64,000 nt of DNA from assembly GCF_000513895.2 (NCBI RefSeq), contig NZ_CP165783.1, positions 744,001 to 808,000 on the forward strand, written 5' to 3'. Each line of letters starts with the position of its first letter. The stretch's first letter is position 1. The DNA comes from Ensifer sp. WSM1721 (GTDB taxonomy: Bacteria > Pseudomonadota > Alphaproteobacteria > Rhizobiales > Rhizobiaceae). This document shows positions 27,661-37,005 of the stretch, piece after piece. Under the pieces are notes generated by a model. It was not told the DNA's origin, searched no databases, and worked only from the letters and a program-made list of their open reading frames with translations. Position numbers and translations under genes: made by a program.

Positions 27661-27729
27661 GCAAATTTGATTTGCATTCCATTCCAGAAGATGTACCACT
27701 TCCGGAGAAAAGTTGCAGAAAAAATGCAA
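27661..27729 (+). promoter_or_regulatory. Palindromic operator candidates upstream of gabT
   Basis: Two dyads lie in the divergent region between the MerR-XRE-cupin regulator and gabT: GCAAAT-TTG-ATTTGC (27661-27675, perfect 6-bp arms) and TTGCA-N7-TGCAA (27713-27729). Both share TTGCA-like half-sites and fall 30-100 bp before the gabT start. They are good candidates for binding by the regulator's two DNA-binding domains. Confidence 0.45.
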
Positions 27730-27758
27730 TATATTCCCTCGTAGCCAGGACGACGACG

Positions 27759-29027
27759 ATGACCAGCCTGACCGACCGCAAGAACGCAGCCATATCCCGC
27801 GGCGTGGGAATGACCACGCAGATTTACGCCGATCGCGCGGAAAATGCCGAGATCTGGGACAAGGAAGGCAAGCGCTACATCGACTTCGCCTCCGGCATCG
27901 CCGTCGTCAATACCGGTCACCGCCACCCGAAGGTGATCGCCGCCGTCAAGGCGCAGCTCGACCGCTTCACCCACACCTGCCATCAGGTCGTCCCCTACGA
28001 GAACTATGTGCATTTGGCCGAGCGCCTGAACGCGCTTGCGCCCGGCAACTTCGCGAAGAAGACGATCTTCGTCACGACCGGCGCCGAAGCCGTCGAAAAC
28101 GCCGTCAAGCTCGCCCGTGCCGCGACGGGCCGTCAGGCAATCATCGCGTTTGGCGGCGGCTTTCACGGCCGCACCTTCATGGGCATGGCGCTGACCGGCA
28201 AGGTCGTGCCCTACAAGGTCGGTTTCGGTGCCATGCCGGCCGACGTCTTCCATGCCCCCTTCCCGATCGAGCTTCACGGCGTCAGCGTCGAACAGTCGCT
28301 GGCGGCACTCAAGAAGCTCTTTGCCGCCGACGTCGATCCTGCCCGCGTCGCCGCGATTATCATCGAGCCGGTCCAGGGCGAAGGCGGCTTCTATCCGGCT
28401 CCGACGACCTTCATGAAGGCGCTCCGCGAAATCTGCGACCAGCATGGTATCCTGCTGATTGCCGACGAGGTGCAGACCGGCTTTGCCCGCACCGGCAAGC
28501 TCTTCGCGATGGAGCACCATGATGTCGCTCCGGATCTGATGACGATGGCAAAGAGCCTGGCCGGTGGCTTCCCGCTTGCCGCCGTGACCGGCCGCGCCGA
28601 GGTCATGGACGCACCGGGACCGGGCGGCCTCGGCGGCACCTATGGCGGCAATCCGATCGGCATCGCCGCGGCTCATGCGGTCCTCGACGTGATCGAGGAG
28701 GAAAAGCTGTGCGAGCGGGCGAACCAGCTCGGCAACCGGCTGAAGCAGCGCCTCGCGGCAATCCGTGAGAAGGCGCCGGAGATCGCCGACATCCGCGGCC
28801 CGGGTTTCATGAACGCGGTCGAATTCAACGACATGAAGACGAACGTGCCGAGTGCCGACTTCGCCAACAAGGTCCGCCTCATCGCCCTGGAAAAGGGCCT
28901 GATCCTGCTCACCTGCGGCGTCCACGGCAACGTTATCCGCTTCCTGGCGCCGATCACGATTGAGGACGAGGTCTTCGCCGAGGCGCTCGACATTATCGAG
29001 GCATCGATCCTCGAAGCGCGCGGTTGA
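27759..29027 (+). CDS. gabT: 4-aminobutyrate transaminase
   Basis: A 422-residue PLP enzyme of aminotransferase class III that converts GABA and 2-oxoglutarate into succinate semialdehyde and glutamate. Motifs are VTTGAEAVENAVKLAR (cofactor phosphate), GGGFHGRT, IIIEPVQGEGGF, LIADEVQTGFARTG (Asp contacting the pyridine ring) and MAKSLAGGFPL (PLP lysine). The start at 27759 gives the usual GabT length, and the longer reading frame upstream crosses the operator region. gabD follows 149 bp downstream. GABA is abundant in plant tissue and nodules, so this pair fits a plant-associated life. Confidence 0.92.
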   Translation: MTSLTDRKNAAISRGVGMTTQIYADRAENAEIWDKEGKRYIDFASGIAVVNTGHRHPKVIAAVKAQLDRFTHTCHQVVPYENYVHLAERLNALAPGNFAKKTIFVTTGAEAVENAVKLARAATGRQAIIAFGGGFHGRTFMGMALTGKVVPYKVGFGAMPADVFHAPFPIELHGVSVEQSLAALKKLFAADVDPARVAAIIIEPVQGEGGFYPAPTTFMKALREICDQHGILLIADEVQTGFARTGKLFAMEHHDVAPDLMTMAKSLAGGFPLAAVTGRAEVMDAPGPGGLGGTYGGNPIGIAAAHAVLDVIEEEKLCERANQLGNRLKQRLAAIREKAPEIADIRGPGFMNAVEFNDMKTNVPSADFANKVRLIALEKGLILLTCGVHGNVIRFLAPITIEDEVFAEALDIIEASILEARG

Positions 29028-29176
29028 CGGCAAGCCGGGCGGCCGCTAACGCGGTCGTCCGGCTCCAGCGCCGTCGGGTCTTAGAAAGGCCGCAGAGGCT
29101 CGGGCGCCGGCCTTGCGCCCAAACAAACGAAGAAGCGAGGCTTGTCGCCGCGGCAGCCATCGCGGGAGGACGCTCC

Positions 29177-30652
29177 ATGACCTTGACGCCCGCACTGACC
29201 AAGCATATTCGCGCAGTGGAGCTGTTCGCCTCGCTCGACCGCGTGACGCAACCCGTTGACAAGTGGGCCGGCGCGACCTTCGACGTCTTCAACCCATCGA
29301 CGGGCGAATTGCTGGCGACACTTCCCGACATGGGGATCGAGGAGGCGCATGCTGCGATAGCCGCAGCCGCCCGGGCGCAATCCCTTTGGGCGGGCATGCC
29401 CGCCAGGGAGCGGAGCGCGATCCTGCGTCGCTGGCACGATCTGATCGTCGAGCACGCCGACGATCTCGCCGCCATCCTGACGGCCGAAATGGGAAAGCCG
29501 CTCGGCGAGGCGAAGGGCGAGGTTCTGCATGCCGCCTCTTACGTCGAGTGGTACGCAGAGGAAGCAAAGCGCGTCTACGGTGAGACCTTCCCGGCGCCAG
29601 CGAACGATCGCCGCATGCTGGTGATCAAACAGCCGGTCGGCGTCGTCGGCACCATCACCCCATGGAATTTTCCGGCGTCGATGGTCGCCCGCAAAATCTC
29701 GCCGGCGCTTGCCGCCGGCTGCGCGATCGTTCTGAAGCCGGCGGAGCAGACGCCGCTTGTCGCCGGCGCCATGTTCGTGCTCGCCGAAAAGGCGGGCTTC
29801 CCGGACGGCGTCGTCAATATTCTCTATGCTTCCGAAGGCGCCCCGATCGGCCGCGAACTCTGCAGCAATCCCAAAGTGCGCAAGATCAGCTTCACCGGCT
29901 CGACAGAGGTCGGCCGCCTGTTGATGCGGCAGTGCTCCGACCAGATCAAGAAGGTGAGCCTGGAACTCGGCGGCAATGCGCCCTTCATCGTCTTCGACGA
30001 CGCCGACATTGACGAGGCGGTGGACGGTGCTATCCAGGCGAAGTTTCGCAATGCCGGCCAGACCTGCGTTTCGGCAAACCGGATCTACGTGCAATCCGCA
30101 GTTCACGACGTCTTCGCCGAGAAATTCGTCGCCCGCGTGCGTGAGCTCCATGTGGGCGATGGCTTCTCCCCCGGCGTGACCATCGGCCCGATGATCGATG
30201 GGCATGCCATCGAGAAGATCGAGGCGCATGTCGCCGACGCGATCGCCAAGGGTGCCGAAGTGCGCTGCGGCGGCAACCGGTCCGGGAGGAAGGGCACCTT
30301 CTTCGAACCGACCGTGCTTACCGGCATCTCGCATGACATGCGGGTTGCACAGGAAGAAACGTTCGGGCCGATCGCTCCGATCATCCGCTTTGAAAGCGCC
30401 GAGCAGGTGGTGGCAGAGGCGAATGACACGATCTACGGCCTCGCTGCTTATTTCTATGCCGAGAACCTGAAGCGGGTCTGGCATGTGGCCGAAGCGCTGG
30501 AATACGGCATGGTCGGTATCAATACGGGGCGCATGTCTTCGGAGGCCGCGCCCTTCGGCGGGATCAAGCAGTCCGGGATCGGCCGCGAAGGGTCGCGCCA
30601 CGGCCTCGAGGATTACCTCGAGATGAAATATCTCTGCATGGGCAACATCTGA
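29177..30652 (+). CDS. gabD: Succinate-semialdehyde dehydrogenase
   Basis: A 491-residue aldehyde dehydrogenase with the GabD-type motifs TPWNFPASMVARK, GFPDGVVNIL, SFTGSTEVGRLL, SLELGGNAPFIVF (catalytic Glu) and NAGQTCVSANR (catalytic Cys). The end contains EEAPFGG-like SEAAPFGGIKQSGIGREGS. The ATG at 29177 has GGGAGGA seven bases upstream. It oxidises the succinate semialdehyde made by GabT to succinate, feeding the TCA cycle. It converges on ackA with only 21 bp between stops. Confidence 0.93.
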   Translation: MTLTPALTKHIRAVELFASLDRVTQPVDKWAGATFDVFNPSTGELLATLPDMGIEEAHAAIAAAARAQSLWAGMPARERSAILRRWHDLIVEHADDLAAILTAEMGKPLGEAKGEVLHAASYVEWYAEEAKRVYGETFPAPANDRRMLVIKQPVGVVGTITPWNFPASMVARKISPALAAGCAIVLKPAEQTPLVAGAMFVLAEKAGFPDGVVNILYASEGAPIGRELCSNPKVRKISFTGSTEVGRLLMRQCSDQIKKVSLELGGNAPFIVFDDADIDEAVDGAIQAKFRNAGQTCVSANRIYVQSAVHDVFAEKFVARVRELHVGDGFSPGVTIGPMIDGHAIEKIEAHVADAIAKGAEVRCGGNRSGRKGTFFEPTVLTGISHDMRVAQEETFGPIAPIIRFESAEQVVAEANDTIYGLAAYFYAENLKRVWHVAEALEYGMVGINTGRMSSEAAPFGGIKQSGIGREGSRHGLEDYLEMKYLCMGNI

Positions 30653-30673
30653 GGCCGGTGCCACGCCAGCCGA

Positions 30674-31861
30674 TCAGTCCGCGTGGCTGCTGATCAGTGC
30701 AAGCGTATGGCGCGCGATCATCAACTCCTCGTCGGTCGGAATGACGTGAAGCGCGATGCGGCTCCTCGTCGTAGAGATCACTGCAGCGCCCGCCTCGTTC
30801 GCCGCCGCATCGAGCTCCGCGCCAAGCCAGGCAAGCCCTTCGGCGATGCGGGCGCGGATCGAAGCGGAGTTCTCGCCGACACCCGCGGTAAAGACGAAGG
30901 CATCGATGCCGCCAAGCGCGGCCGCGAGCAGCCCTGCGTGAAGTCGGCAGCGATGTACGAAATGGGCAATCGCAAAGGAAGCGCGCGGATCGTCGCTCGC
31001 CAAGAGCTCGCGCATGTCGTTCGAGATGCCGGAGAGCCCCTTTAATCCGGCGTCGTGGTAAAGAAGGTCGGAGACCGCTGCGACGCTCATGCCCTTCTCG
31101 GTGATCAGGTAGAGCACGATGCCCGGGTCGAGTTGACCCGGGCGCGTTCCCATCGGCAGGCCGTCGAGCGCAGTGAAACCCATTGTCGTCTCGATGCTCC
31201 GCCCGTCTCGCAGGGCGCACATCGAAGCGCCGCTTCCAAGATGTGCGATGATGACCCTTCCCCGCGCCACCTCCGGTGCCACTTCGCACAGCCGCTCGGC
31301 GACGTATTCGTAGGAAAGCCCATGAAAGCCGTAGCGTCGCACGCCTTGATCATAGAAGGCGCGCGGCAGGGCGTAACAATCCGTGTGTTCGGCGCGGCCA
31401 TGATGAAAGGAAGTGTCGAAGCATGCGACCTGCGGCACCTCCGGGTTGATCTCCATGGCAAGGCGGATCGGCGCCAGATTGTTCGGCTGATGCAGAGGTG
31501 CGAGATCCTGGTAGTGCGCCAACCGGTCGAGCACGGTCGCATCGATCAGGACGGGCCCGACATACTCGGAACCGCCGTGCACGACGCGGTGACCGATCGC
31601 CCGTAGCTCGACGCCCTCGAGCGCCAGGAGCCAGTCCCGGGCCTCGGCGATCGCGGCAGGAAGATCGGGAACGGCTGCCGCGTCGAAGCTGCGCCCGACG
31701 AGCTCGGCGCCGTCGGCCGTCGTCGCCTTGAGGTGCGGGCGCCTCCCGATGCCGTCGATCTTCCCGCGAATCCGGCGCTCCAGCCGATCATCGGCGATGT
31801 CGAAGATCTGGAACTTCAGGCTGGATGAGCCGGCATTGAAGACGAGGAGCGCTTCCATCAT
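30674..31861 (-). CDS. ackA: Acetate kinase
   Basis: A 395-residue acetate kinase, which interconverts acetate plus ATP with acetyl phosphate. Motifs are [14 protein letters not shown] at the N-terminus, [39 protein letters not shown] and [15 protein letters not shown]. Two adjacent ATGs (31861 and 31858) are possible starts and neither has a clear ribosome binding site. No phosphotransacetylase gene is adjacent, so acetyl phosphate must come from elsewhere, for example phosphoketolase or a distant pta. Its promoter region contains half of a RIME1-like palindrome. Confidence 0.93.
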   Translation of the reverse strand: MMEALLVFNAGSSSLKFQIFDIADDRLERRIRGKIDGIGRRPHLKATTADGAELVGRSFDAAAVPDLPAAIAEARDWLLALEGVELRAIGHRVVHGGSEYVGPVLIDATVLDRLAHYQDLAPLHQPNNLAPIRLAMEINPEVPQVACFDTSFHHGRAEHTDCYALPRAFYDQGVRRYGFHGLSYEYVAERLCEVAPEVARGRVIIAHLGSGASMCALRDGRSIETTMGFTALDGLPMGTRPGQLDPGIVLYLITEKGMSVAAVSDLLYHDAGLKGLSGISNDMRELLASDDPRASFAIAHFVHRCRLHAGLLAAALGGIDAFVFTAGVGENSASIRARIAEGLAWLGAELDAAANEAGAAVISTTRSRIALHVIPTDEELMIARHTLALISSHAD

Positions 31862-31870
31862 GTCAGACCG

Positions 31871-31915
31871 CTACTGCATATTTCCTTAAATCCTAGCCGA
31901 TTTAAGGATAAAAAC
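31871..31915. repeat. Partial RIME1-like palindrome
   Basis: The sequence CTACTGCAT...CCTTAAATC...GATTTAAGG...is the second palindrome of the RIME1 element, here in reverse orientation and without the first palindrome. It lies directly upstream of ackA in the ackA-htpG divergent region. Confidence 0.6.
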
Positions 31916-31977
31916 ACGCCCGCCGCAGCCATCTGCGCGATAGCTTCGCACCCGAGTGAGGCCGCTGCAAGACGGCC

Positions 31978-32006
31978 CTTGAAATTCCAAGCTCCACTTG
32001 CCAATT
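31978..32006 (+). promoter_or_regulatory. RpoH-type (heat shock) promoter of htpG
   Basis: CTTGAA (31978-31983) and CCAATT (32001-32006) are separated by 17 nt, close to the rhizobial sigma32 pattern CTTGAA-N16/17-CnATnT. The site lies 34 bp before the htpG start, as expected for a chaperone gene under heat-shock control. Confidence 0.5.
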
Positions 32007-32039
32007 GGGAGCAACAAATCAAGGAGGTCAGCAAGCGCG

Positions 32040-33929
32040 ATGAGTGAAGTCGAAATGTCCGTAGAGAAACATGTCTTCGAAGCCGATGTGGCGAAACTTC
32101 TGCACCTGATGGTGCACTCAGTCTATTCCGACAAGAACGTCTTTCTGCGCGAACTGATTTCGAACGCGGCGGATGCCTGCGAGAAGCTTCGTTACGAGGC
32201 GATCGTGGCACCCGAACTGCTCGGCAGCGATGCTTCGCCGCGCATTACGCTGACCCTCGACGAAGACAACCGCCGCCTCATCGTCGAGGACAACGGCATC
32301 GGCATGAGCCGTGACGAACTGGTTGAATCCCTCGGCACGATCGCCCGGTCCGGTACACGGGCCTTCATGGAGCGGATCGAAGCCGCGCAGGGCAAGGACG
32401 GCGCACAGCTCATCGGCCAGTTCGGCGTCGGTTTCTATTCCGCCTTCATGGTTGCAGACAATGTCGACGTCGTCTCCCGCCGCGCCGGCAGCGACAAGGC
32501 CTGGCACTGGGCATCGGACGGCAAGGGCAGCTACACGGTTTCCGCCGTGGAGCTTGCCGATGCGCCGGCACGCGGCACACGCATTACGCTGCATTTGATG
32601 GACGACGCCAAAATCTACACGTCGCGCTGGACGGTCGAGCGCATCGTCAAGGATCAGTCGGGCCACGTCCCCGTTCCGATCTCTGTCGTCGAGAAGCCCG
32701 GCGCCGAGCCCACCCAGGTCGCCGACGGAACAGCGCTCTGGACGAAGCAGAAGAGCGAGATTTCCAAAGAGGATTACACGGATTTCTACCGCGGCGTCGC
32801 CGGCCAATATGACGAACCGGCGCTGACGGTCCATTTCCGCGCCGAAGGACGGCACGAGTATACCGCACTTGCCTTCGTTCCTGGTTCCAAGCCCTTCGAT
32901 CTTTTCGATCCCGATCGCAAGGGCAGGATGAAGCTCTATGTGAAACGCGTCTTCATCACCGACGAGGCGGAGCTGCTGCCGCGCTACCTGCGCTTCGTGC
33001 GTGGCCTCATCGACACGGCCGACCTGCCGCTCAACGTCTCGCGCGAGATGATCCAGGAAAGCCCCTTGCTCGCCAGCATTCGCAAGGGGCTGACGAACCG
33101 TATTCTGACCAGCATCGAGAAGCTCGCGGAGAACGAGCCGGATACCTTCGCGAAGCTCTGGGACAACTTCGGCAGCGTCATCAAGGAAGGTATCTACGAG
33201 GACTTCGAACGGCGAAGCCAGCTTCTGGCGCTTTCGCGCTTCCGCACGACCGCTTCCGACGAGAAGCCGCGCGCCTTGAGCGACTATGTCAGGGACATGA
33301 AGGAAGGTCAGAGCGCGATCTACTATCTGACGGGCGACAACCTCGCCCAGTTGAAAGCCTCGCCGCAGCTCGAGGGTTTCCGCGCCCGCGGCATCGAAGT
33401 GCTGCTCTTGACGGACCCGGTCGACAGCTTCTGGGTGACCACGGCGCCCGATTTCGAGGGCAAGCCGTTAAAATCGATCACGCAGGGTGCTGCGGACCTT
33501 GCTGATGTTGCGAAGCGGGAAGATGGGGCCGCCCCCTCGCCCGAGGCAAGCGCGTCCGTGACCGAATTCGTGAACTTCACAAAGGCGACGCTTGGCGAGG
33601 CGGTCTCCGATGTCAGAACTTCCGACCGGTTGACGGAAAGCGCAGTCTGCCTGGTTGCGGCCGAGCACGGTCCGGACCGCCAGCTTCAAAAGATGCTCCA
33701 GGGCGCCGGGCGCAACGAAGGCGCGCCAAAACCGGTCCTCGAGATCAACCCCGGCCATGCGCTCATCGCAGCCCTTGCCGCCTATCCCGCGGAGGACAGG
33801 GAGTTTCGCGAGGATGCGGCAAAATTGCTGCTCGACCAGGCCCGTGTTCTCGACGGCGACAAGCCAGAAGACCCGCGTGCCTTCGCGGAGCGTCTGTCGC
33901 GCGTGTTCCATCGCGCATTGAAAGGCTGA
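32040..33929 (+). CDS. htpG: Chaperone protein HtpG (bacterial Hsp90)
   Basis: A 629-residue Hsp90-family chaperone. The N-terminal ATPase carries ELISNAADACEKLRYEA, DNGIGMSRDELVESLGTIARSGT and GQFGVGFYSAFMVAD, which are GHKL ATP-binding motifs. The middle domain has YVKRVFITDEAELLPRYLRF and the catalytic-loop arginine in NVSREMIQES. The C-terminal dimerisation part ends normally. The ATG at 32040 follows a perfect AAGGAGGT site. Family length is typical. It stands alone with its own promoter and terminator. Confidence 0.96.
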   Translation: MSEVEMSVEKHVFEADVAKLLHLMVHSVYSDKNVFLRELISNAADACEKLRYEAIVAPELLGSDASPRITLTLDEDNRRLIVEDNGIGMSRDELVESLGTIARSGTRAFMERIEAAQGKDGAQLIGQFGVGFYSAFMVADNVDVVSRRAGSDKAWHWASDGKGSYTVSAVELADAPARGTRITLHLMDDAKIYTSRWTVERIVKDQSGHVPVPISVVEKPGAEPTQVADGTALWTKQKSEISKEDYTDFYRGVAGQYDEPALTVHFRAEGRHEYTALAFVPGSKPFDLFDPDRKGRMKLYVKRVFITDEAELLPRYLRFVRGLIDTADLPLNVSREMIQESPLLASIRKGLTNRILTSIEKLAENEPDTFAKLWDNFGSVIKEGIYEDFERRSQLLALSRFRTTASDEKPRALSDYVRDMKEGQSAIYYLTGDNLAQLKASPQLEGFRARGIEVLLLTDPVDSFWVTTAPDFEGKPLKSITQGAADLADVAKREDGAAPSPEASASVTEFVNFTKATLGEAVSDVRTSDRLTESAVCLVAAEHGPDRQLQKMLQGAGRNEGAPKPVLEINPGHALIAALAAYPAEDREFREDAAKLLLDQARVLDGDKPEDPRAFAERLSRVFHRALKG

Positions 33930-33941
33930 AGGGATCTCCGG

Positions 33942-33963
33942 ATGTGGGCGGTTCCGCCCACAT
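33942..33963 (+). terminator. Stem-loop terminator after htpG
   Basis: A perfect 9-bp stem ATGTGGGCG / CGCCCACAT with a 4-nt loop starts 13 bp after the htpG stop codon. The T tract that follows is poor (TAATTCCT), so termination may be partial. Confidence 0.55.
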
Positions 33964-34083
33964 TAATTCCTCCTCCTGCGGCGGTGGCTGCCCATATTGC
34001 CTCGCGGTGTCGGTCTATGCGTTTTGGGCGCGCGCAAATCTTCGTGCTAAGCTGGTCGCCATGCGACGGGGCGGTACGGCCGG

Positions 34084-34572
34084 ATGGAACCCGCTAACCG
34101 ATCATACGAATTGCTGACAGCCGCCGACCTCGAGAAGATCGAATCGGTCGCGATGCGTAGCCTCACCGCGATTTTCAATCGTGCGCCGGTCGCCGGCCTT
34201 TATCGAGACCGCCTCATCCTGCTTGCGTTGGCACAAGGCAGCGCGCTCCATTACCTCGACGGCAGAAACGGGATAAAGGACTTCGATGTCTGGGCGTTCT
34301 TCGAAGCAGGCCCGCCGAAGCGGTTTCCGCATCGCAAACGATGGTGCGTGGACTTCGGCCCGTCACGCTTCGGGCGACATCCCGACGATGCCGGCTATTC
34401 CGGTCGCCGGCTCGACCTCATGGGCCGCTCGATCGATGTCATGAGCGGCGAGGCGCCGGAAGATGCCGTGCGACGGTGGCTGGGTACTCGCGCAAAGTCA
34501 GCTATCGCCCTTCGTAGAAAGCCGATGTTCTGCCTCCTCCCGCGCCGATGTTTCGGCGAACGGATCATCTGA
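34084..34572 (+). CDS. Conserved hypothetical protein, nucleotidyltransferase-like
   Basis: A 162-residue soluble protein with no signal peptide. The segment LAQGSALHYLDGRNGIKDFDVWAFF has the Gly-Ser then Asp-x-Asp spacing seen in minimal nucleotidyltransferase-fold proteins, and the later RRLDLMGRSIDVM could supply the third acidic residue. I do not recognise a named family. No partner HEPN-type gene lies next to it, which argues against a standard MNT toxin-antitoxin pair. It is a single-gene unit between htpG and the convergent pentapeptide protein. Confidence 0.55.
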   Translation: MEPANRSYELLTAADLEKIESVAMRSLTAIFNRAPVAGLYRDRLILLALAQGSALHYLDGRNGIKDFDVWAFFEAGPPKRFPHRKRWCVDFGPSRFGRHPDDAGYSGRRLDLMGRSIDVMSGEAPEDAVRRWLGTRAKSAIALRRKPMFCLLPRRCFGERII

Positions 34573-34626
34573 ACCGGGTCGCGACCTTCGACCGGTTCGA
34601 ACGGAACGATGCGGAGCGGTTCCTGC

Positions 34627-35340
34627 TCAGTCGTCATCGGGTGGGCACGGCCACTTTGCAGGCGCCGACAGTCCGGCCGGCAATTTCGTCGCTCCGTCGC
34701 CGCAGGCAAGATCGACCTGTTCCTGCTTGAGGCCGGTGACCGCCGAGAGGTCCAAGCCCTCTATCCTCGTCAGAAACAGGAAGGCGCGATCCAGATCGAT
34801 CGGCCCTTCAAAGACCGCTCCGCTGAGATTGGCGCGCGACAGATTGGCCATGGAGAAGCGCGTGCCGGTCAGCACCGCCCCCTCGAAATTGGCGCGGCCA
34901 AGCTCCGCCTTTTCGAAATCGGCACCTGTCAGCCGTGCGCCGCTGAAGTCGGTGCGCTGCAGTTCGGCACTGACGAAGGAGGCATTCTGCGCGGAGATAC
35001 CCGAAAAATTGCCGCGGTAGGCCTCGACCCTGGTGAAGTTCGCCTTGTCCGCCCTGGCTCCGGCCAGCGAAGCGCGCACGAGCGTGGCCTTTTCGAGATT
35101 TGCCGAACCAAGATTCGTGTCGCGCAGGTCGGTCATCGTAAAGTCGGTACTGACCAGATTGCTCGCCTCGAGGTCGCTGCCACCGAGCATGAGAAGCCGC
35201 TTATTGCAGTCGTGCCAGTCCGTTCCCCTCCCGGGTGAGCCTTTGCAATCCGCCGACTCGGCGGCGCCGCAGGCGTATGCCGATGCCACGATTGCGACGA
35301 CGAAAACCGCGGCACCGGAGATGAAAGAATTCGTGCTCAT
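34627..35340 (-). CDS. Secreted pentapeptide-repeat protein
   Basis: A 237-residue protein with an N-terminal signal peptide (hydrophobic segment ending near AYACGAA) followed by about 25 tandem A(D/N)LxX-type pentapeptide repeats from roughly residue 50 to 190 (for example SNLVST, DLRDTN, ANLEKA, ADFEKAE, ANLSGA). Such repeats form a square right-handed beta-helix. The Cys residues CNKRL near the start and DLACGDG near the end may form a disulphide that caps the helix. The start at 35340 has AGGAAA upstream. Function is not known; it is exported, so a gyrase-protecting Qnr role is unlikely. Confidence 0.75.
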   Translation of the reverse strand: MSTNSFISGAAVFVVAIVASAYACGAAESADCKGSPGRGTDWHDCNKRLLMLGGSDLEASNLVSTDFTMTDLRDTNLGSANLEKATLVRASLAGARADKANFTRVEAYRGNFSGISAQNASFVSAELQRTDFSGARLTGADFEKAELGRANFEGAVLTGTRFSMANLSRANLSGAVFEGPIDLDRAFLFLTRIEGLDLSAVTGLKQEQVDLACGDGATKLPAGLSAPAKWPCPPDDD

Positions 35341-35561
35341 CGGTCCGTTTCCTGTCTTCCGGACGTCCTCATTTCGCCGCTCCCACCCATGATCAGCCGG
35401 CCCTTGCCGCCGCATAATTCAGGCGTCGAACCACTGCAAGAACTGCGTTCGTTCAAGAGGTTACGGCGCCGCCGCTCACTTGAAAAGAGCCGCAAGCCCA
35501 GCGCCGTCAATAAACGATTCGGATTGCACTTTTTAAAATCAAATGAGGAACTGCGCCGACA

Positions 35562-36572
35562 CTACGCCTCAACGCCCTGAATGGCTGAGACCTGCCAGTC
35601 GGTGCCGGGCCGGCGCAGGAAGGTCCAGATCTCGACCGCTTCGGTGAGCTCGTTGGGGTCGCCGCTGATGACGCGGCCGGTCGTACGGTCGCGCATCACG
35701 TCGATGCTTTCATAGCGCATCGCAACGGTCACGTAGTCGGCGCCGTTTTCCTTCCATGCCTCGGCGACGTCGCCTTGGACGAGATGCACGTCGCGCACTT
35801 CGTTCCTCAGCCCCTTGGTCGCGTTCTCGCTCAGCTCTTCCGCGAGGTAGGACATGGCCTCCGGCGTCGTCAGGCGGCGCAGCGCCGCGTAATCTTCTGC
35901 TCCATAGGCGGCCTGGACCTCCTTCAGCATCGCCTCGAAACGATCGAGGTCGTGCTGGCCGACGCCGATTTCGTCGGTCTCGCCTGCGGCAGCGGACGAC
36001 TGCGTCGGGGCCGATCTTGTGCCGGCATTGAGCCCGCCCATTCCTTCACCGATGCGTGGGATGCGGAAGGAAGGTGCGCCCGAGGCCGTCGCCGAAGATC
36101 GCGCGGATGCCGACGGCGCCGAATAGGCCGGCCGCTGATTGCGGCCGAAAAATCGCATCGCCAACGAAATTACCAGAAAGAGGACACCGAGCTGCAGCAA
36201 CAGGCCGAGAAAACCGATGCCGCCGCCGAGGCCATGGCCGAGCAGCATGCCGATCAGTCCGCCCATCAGCAGACCGCCGAGCATGGAGCCACCGAACCCG
36301 TTGAAAAAGCCCGGGCGCGGACTGGTCGTCCGGTTCTGCGCAGCCGGATTGGTGGCGGTGGATGGCTGCGCATTCTGCCGCGGCGTCATCGTGCGGTCGA
36401 TCGGCGCGGCCGGAGCCGGAGCTGTGCGGGTTACCGGCGGGGCCGAAAAGGTCCGGCTGCCGCGAGACCCGAAACCGCCGCCCGCCCGCCGCGCCTCGGC
36501 GACATCGACCACCGTCAACATCACCATGAGGCCAGCCGCCACCATTGCCATAGCCCGTCCGAAGCGCTGCAT
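35562..36572 (-). CDS. Tim44-like domain membrane protein
   Basis: A 336-residue protein with a signal-like N-terminal helix (MVAAGLMVMLTVV), an Ala/Pro/Arg-rich stretch, a Gly-rich double hydrophobic hairpin (GGSMLGGLLMGGLIGMLLGHGLGGG..., about residues 95-145) and a C-terminal Tim44-like/NTF2-fold domain (about 200-336: DLDRFEAMLKEVQAAYG, EAVEIWTFLRRPG). This layout matches bacterial membrane-anchored Tim44-like proteins (YHS/TimA-type) of unknown function. The ATG at 36572 has AAGGAA upstream. Confidence 0.75.
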   Translation of the reverse strand: MQRFGRAMAMVAAGLMVMLTVVDVAEARRAGGGFGSRGSRTFSAPPVTRTAPAPAAPIDRTMTPRQNAQPSTATNPAAQNRTTSPRPGFFNGFGGSMLGGLLMGGLIGMLLGHGLGGGIGFLGLLLQLGVLFLVISLAMRFFGRNQRPAYSAPSASARSSATASGAPSFRIPRIGEGMGGLNAGTRSAPTQSSAAAGETDEIGVGQHDLDRFEAMLKEVQAAYGAEDYAALRRLTTPEAMSYLAEELSENATKGLRNEVRDVHLVQGDVAEAWKENGADYVTVAMRYESIDVMRDRTTGRVISGDPNELTEAVEIWTFLRRPGTDWQVSAIQGVEA

Positions 36573-37005
36573 TCCATCAATTCCTTTGTCACTCCCGGCC
36601 GCAAACGGCCCTGGCAACGCATATAGAGCGTGCGGCGGGGGAGTTTAAGAGCGGTACGGCGTAATTCGTGGAGATTGGCCCGATTTACGGGTAAATCGCT
36701 CGATGATTCAAAGCGCTGGCACGTGCGGCCGAAGCACCGGGACGGCCGCGAGAGCAACTGAGCTTATGATGGGCCAAAATGAAGCTGATGCAGCTACGTC
36801 TTTGTAGACACGGTTTCTTCCGCAGCCATCGCCATGCCTGCGCCGTTCCCGTTGATACGTAATGCGATCTTTTGAGCACGGACGAGAGCTTCCTCGCTGT
36901 GAGCCTTGAGGCTCGTGGAGGCAGGGCTGCTCTCGACCTCTTCGCAGACGTTTGCGCGGAGGCACACCGGTCAGATGGCTAGCCTGCGAGCCGCGGCACA
37001 GGATC
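36573..37005. other. Intergenic region with possible 57-codon ORF
   Basis: The 433 bp between the Tim44-like gene and the large secreted protein contain one open frame on the minus strand, 36967-36794 (GTG start, 57 codons, TAG stop), with a charged alpha-helical start and an ending rich in Ala, Glu and Thr. No ribosome binding site is obvious and I do not recognise the product. Otherwise I see no feature. Confidence 0.25.

Noticed and set aside
27543..29033. 496-codon minus-strand frame opposite gabT
   Set aside because: It mirrors the gabT codons and overlaps the regulator start; it shows no recognisable domain.
29081..30664. 527-codon minus-strand frame opposite gabD
   Set aside because: Same reason: antisense shadow of a well-supported dehydrogenase.
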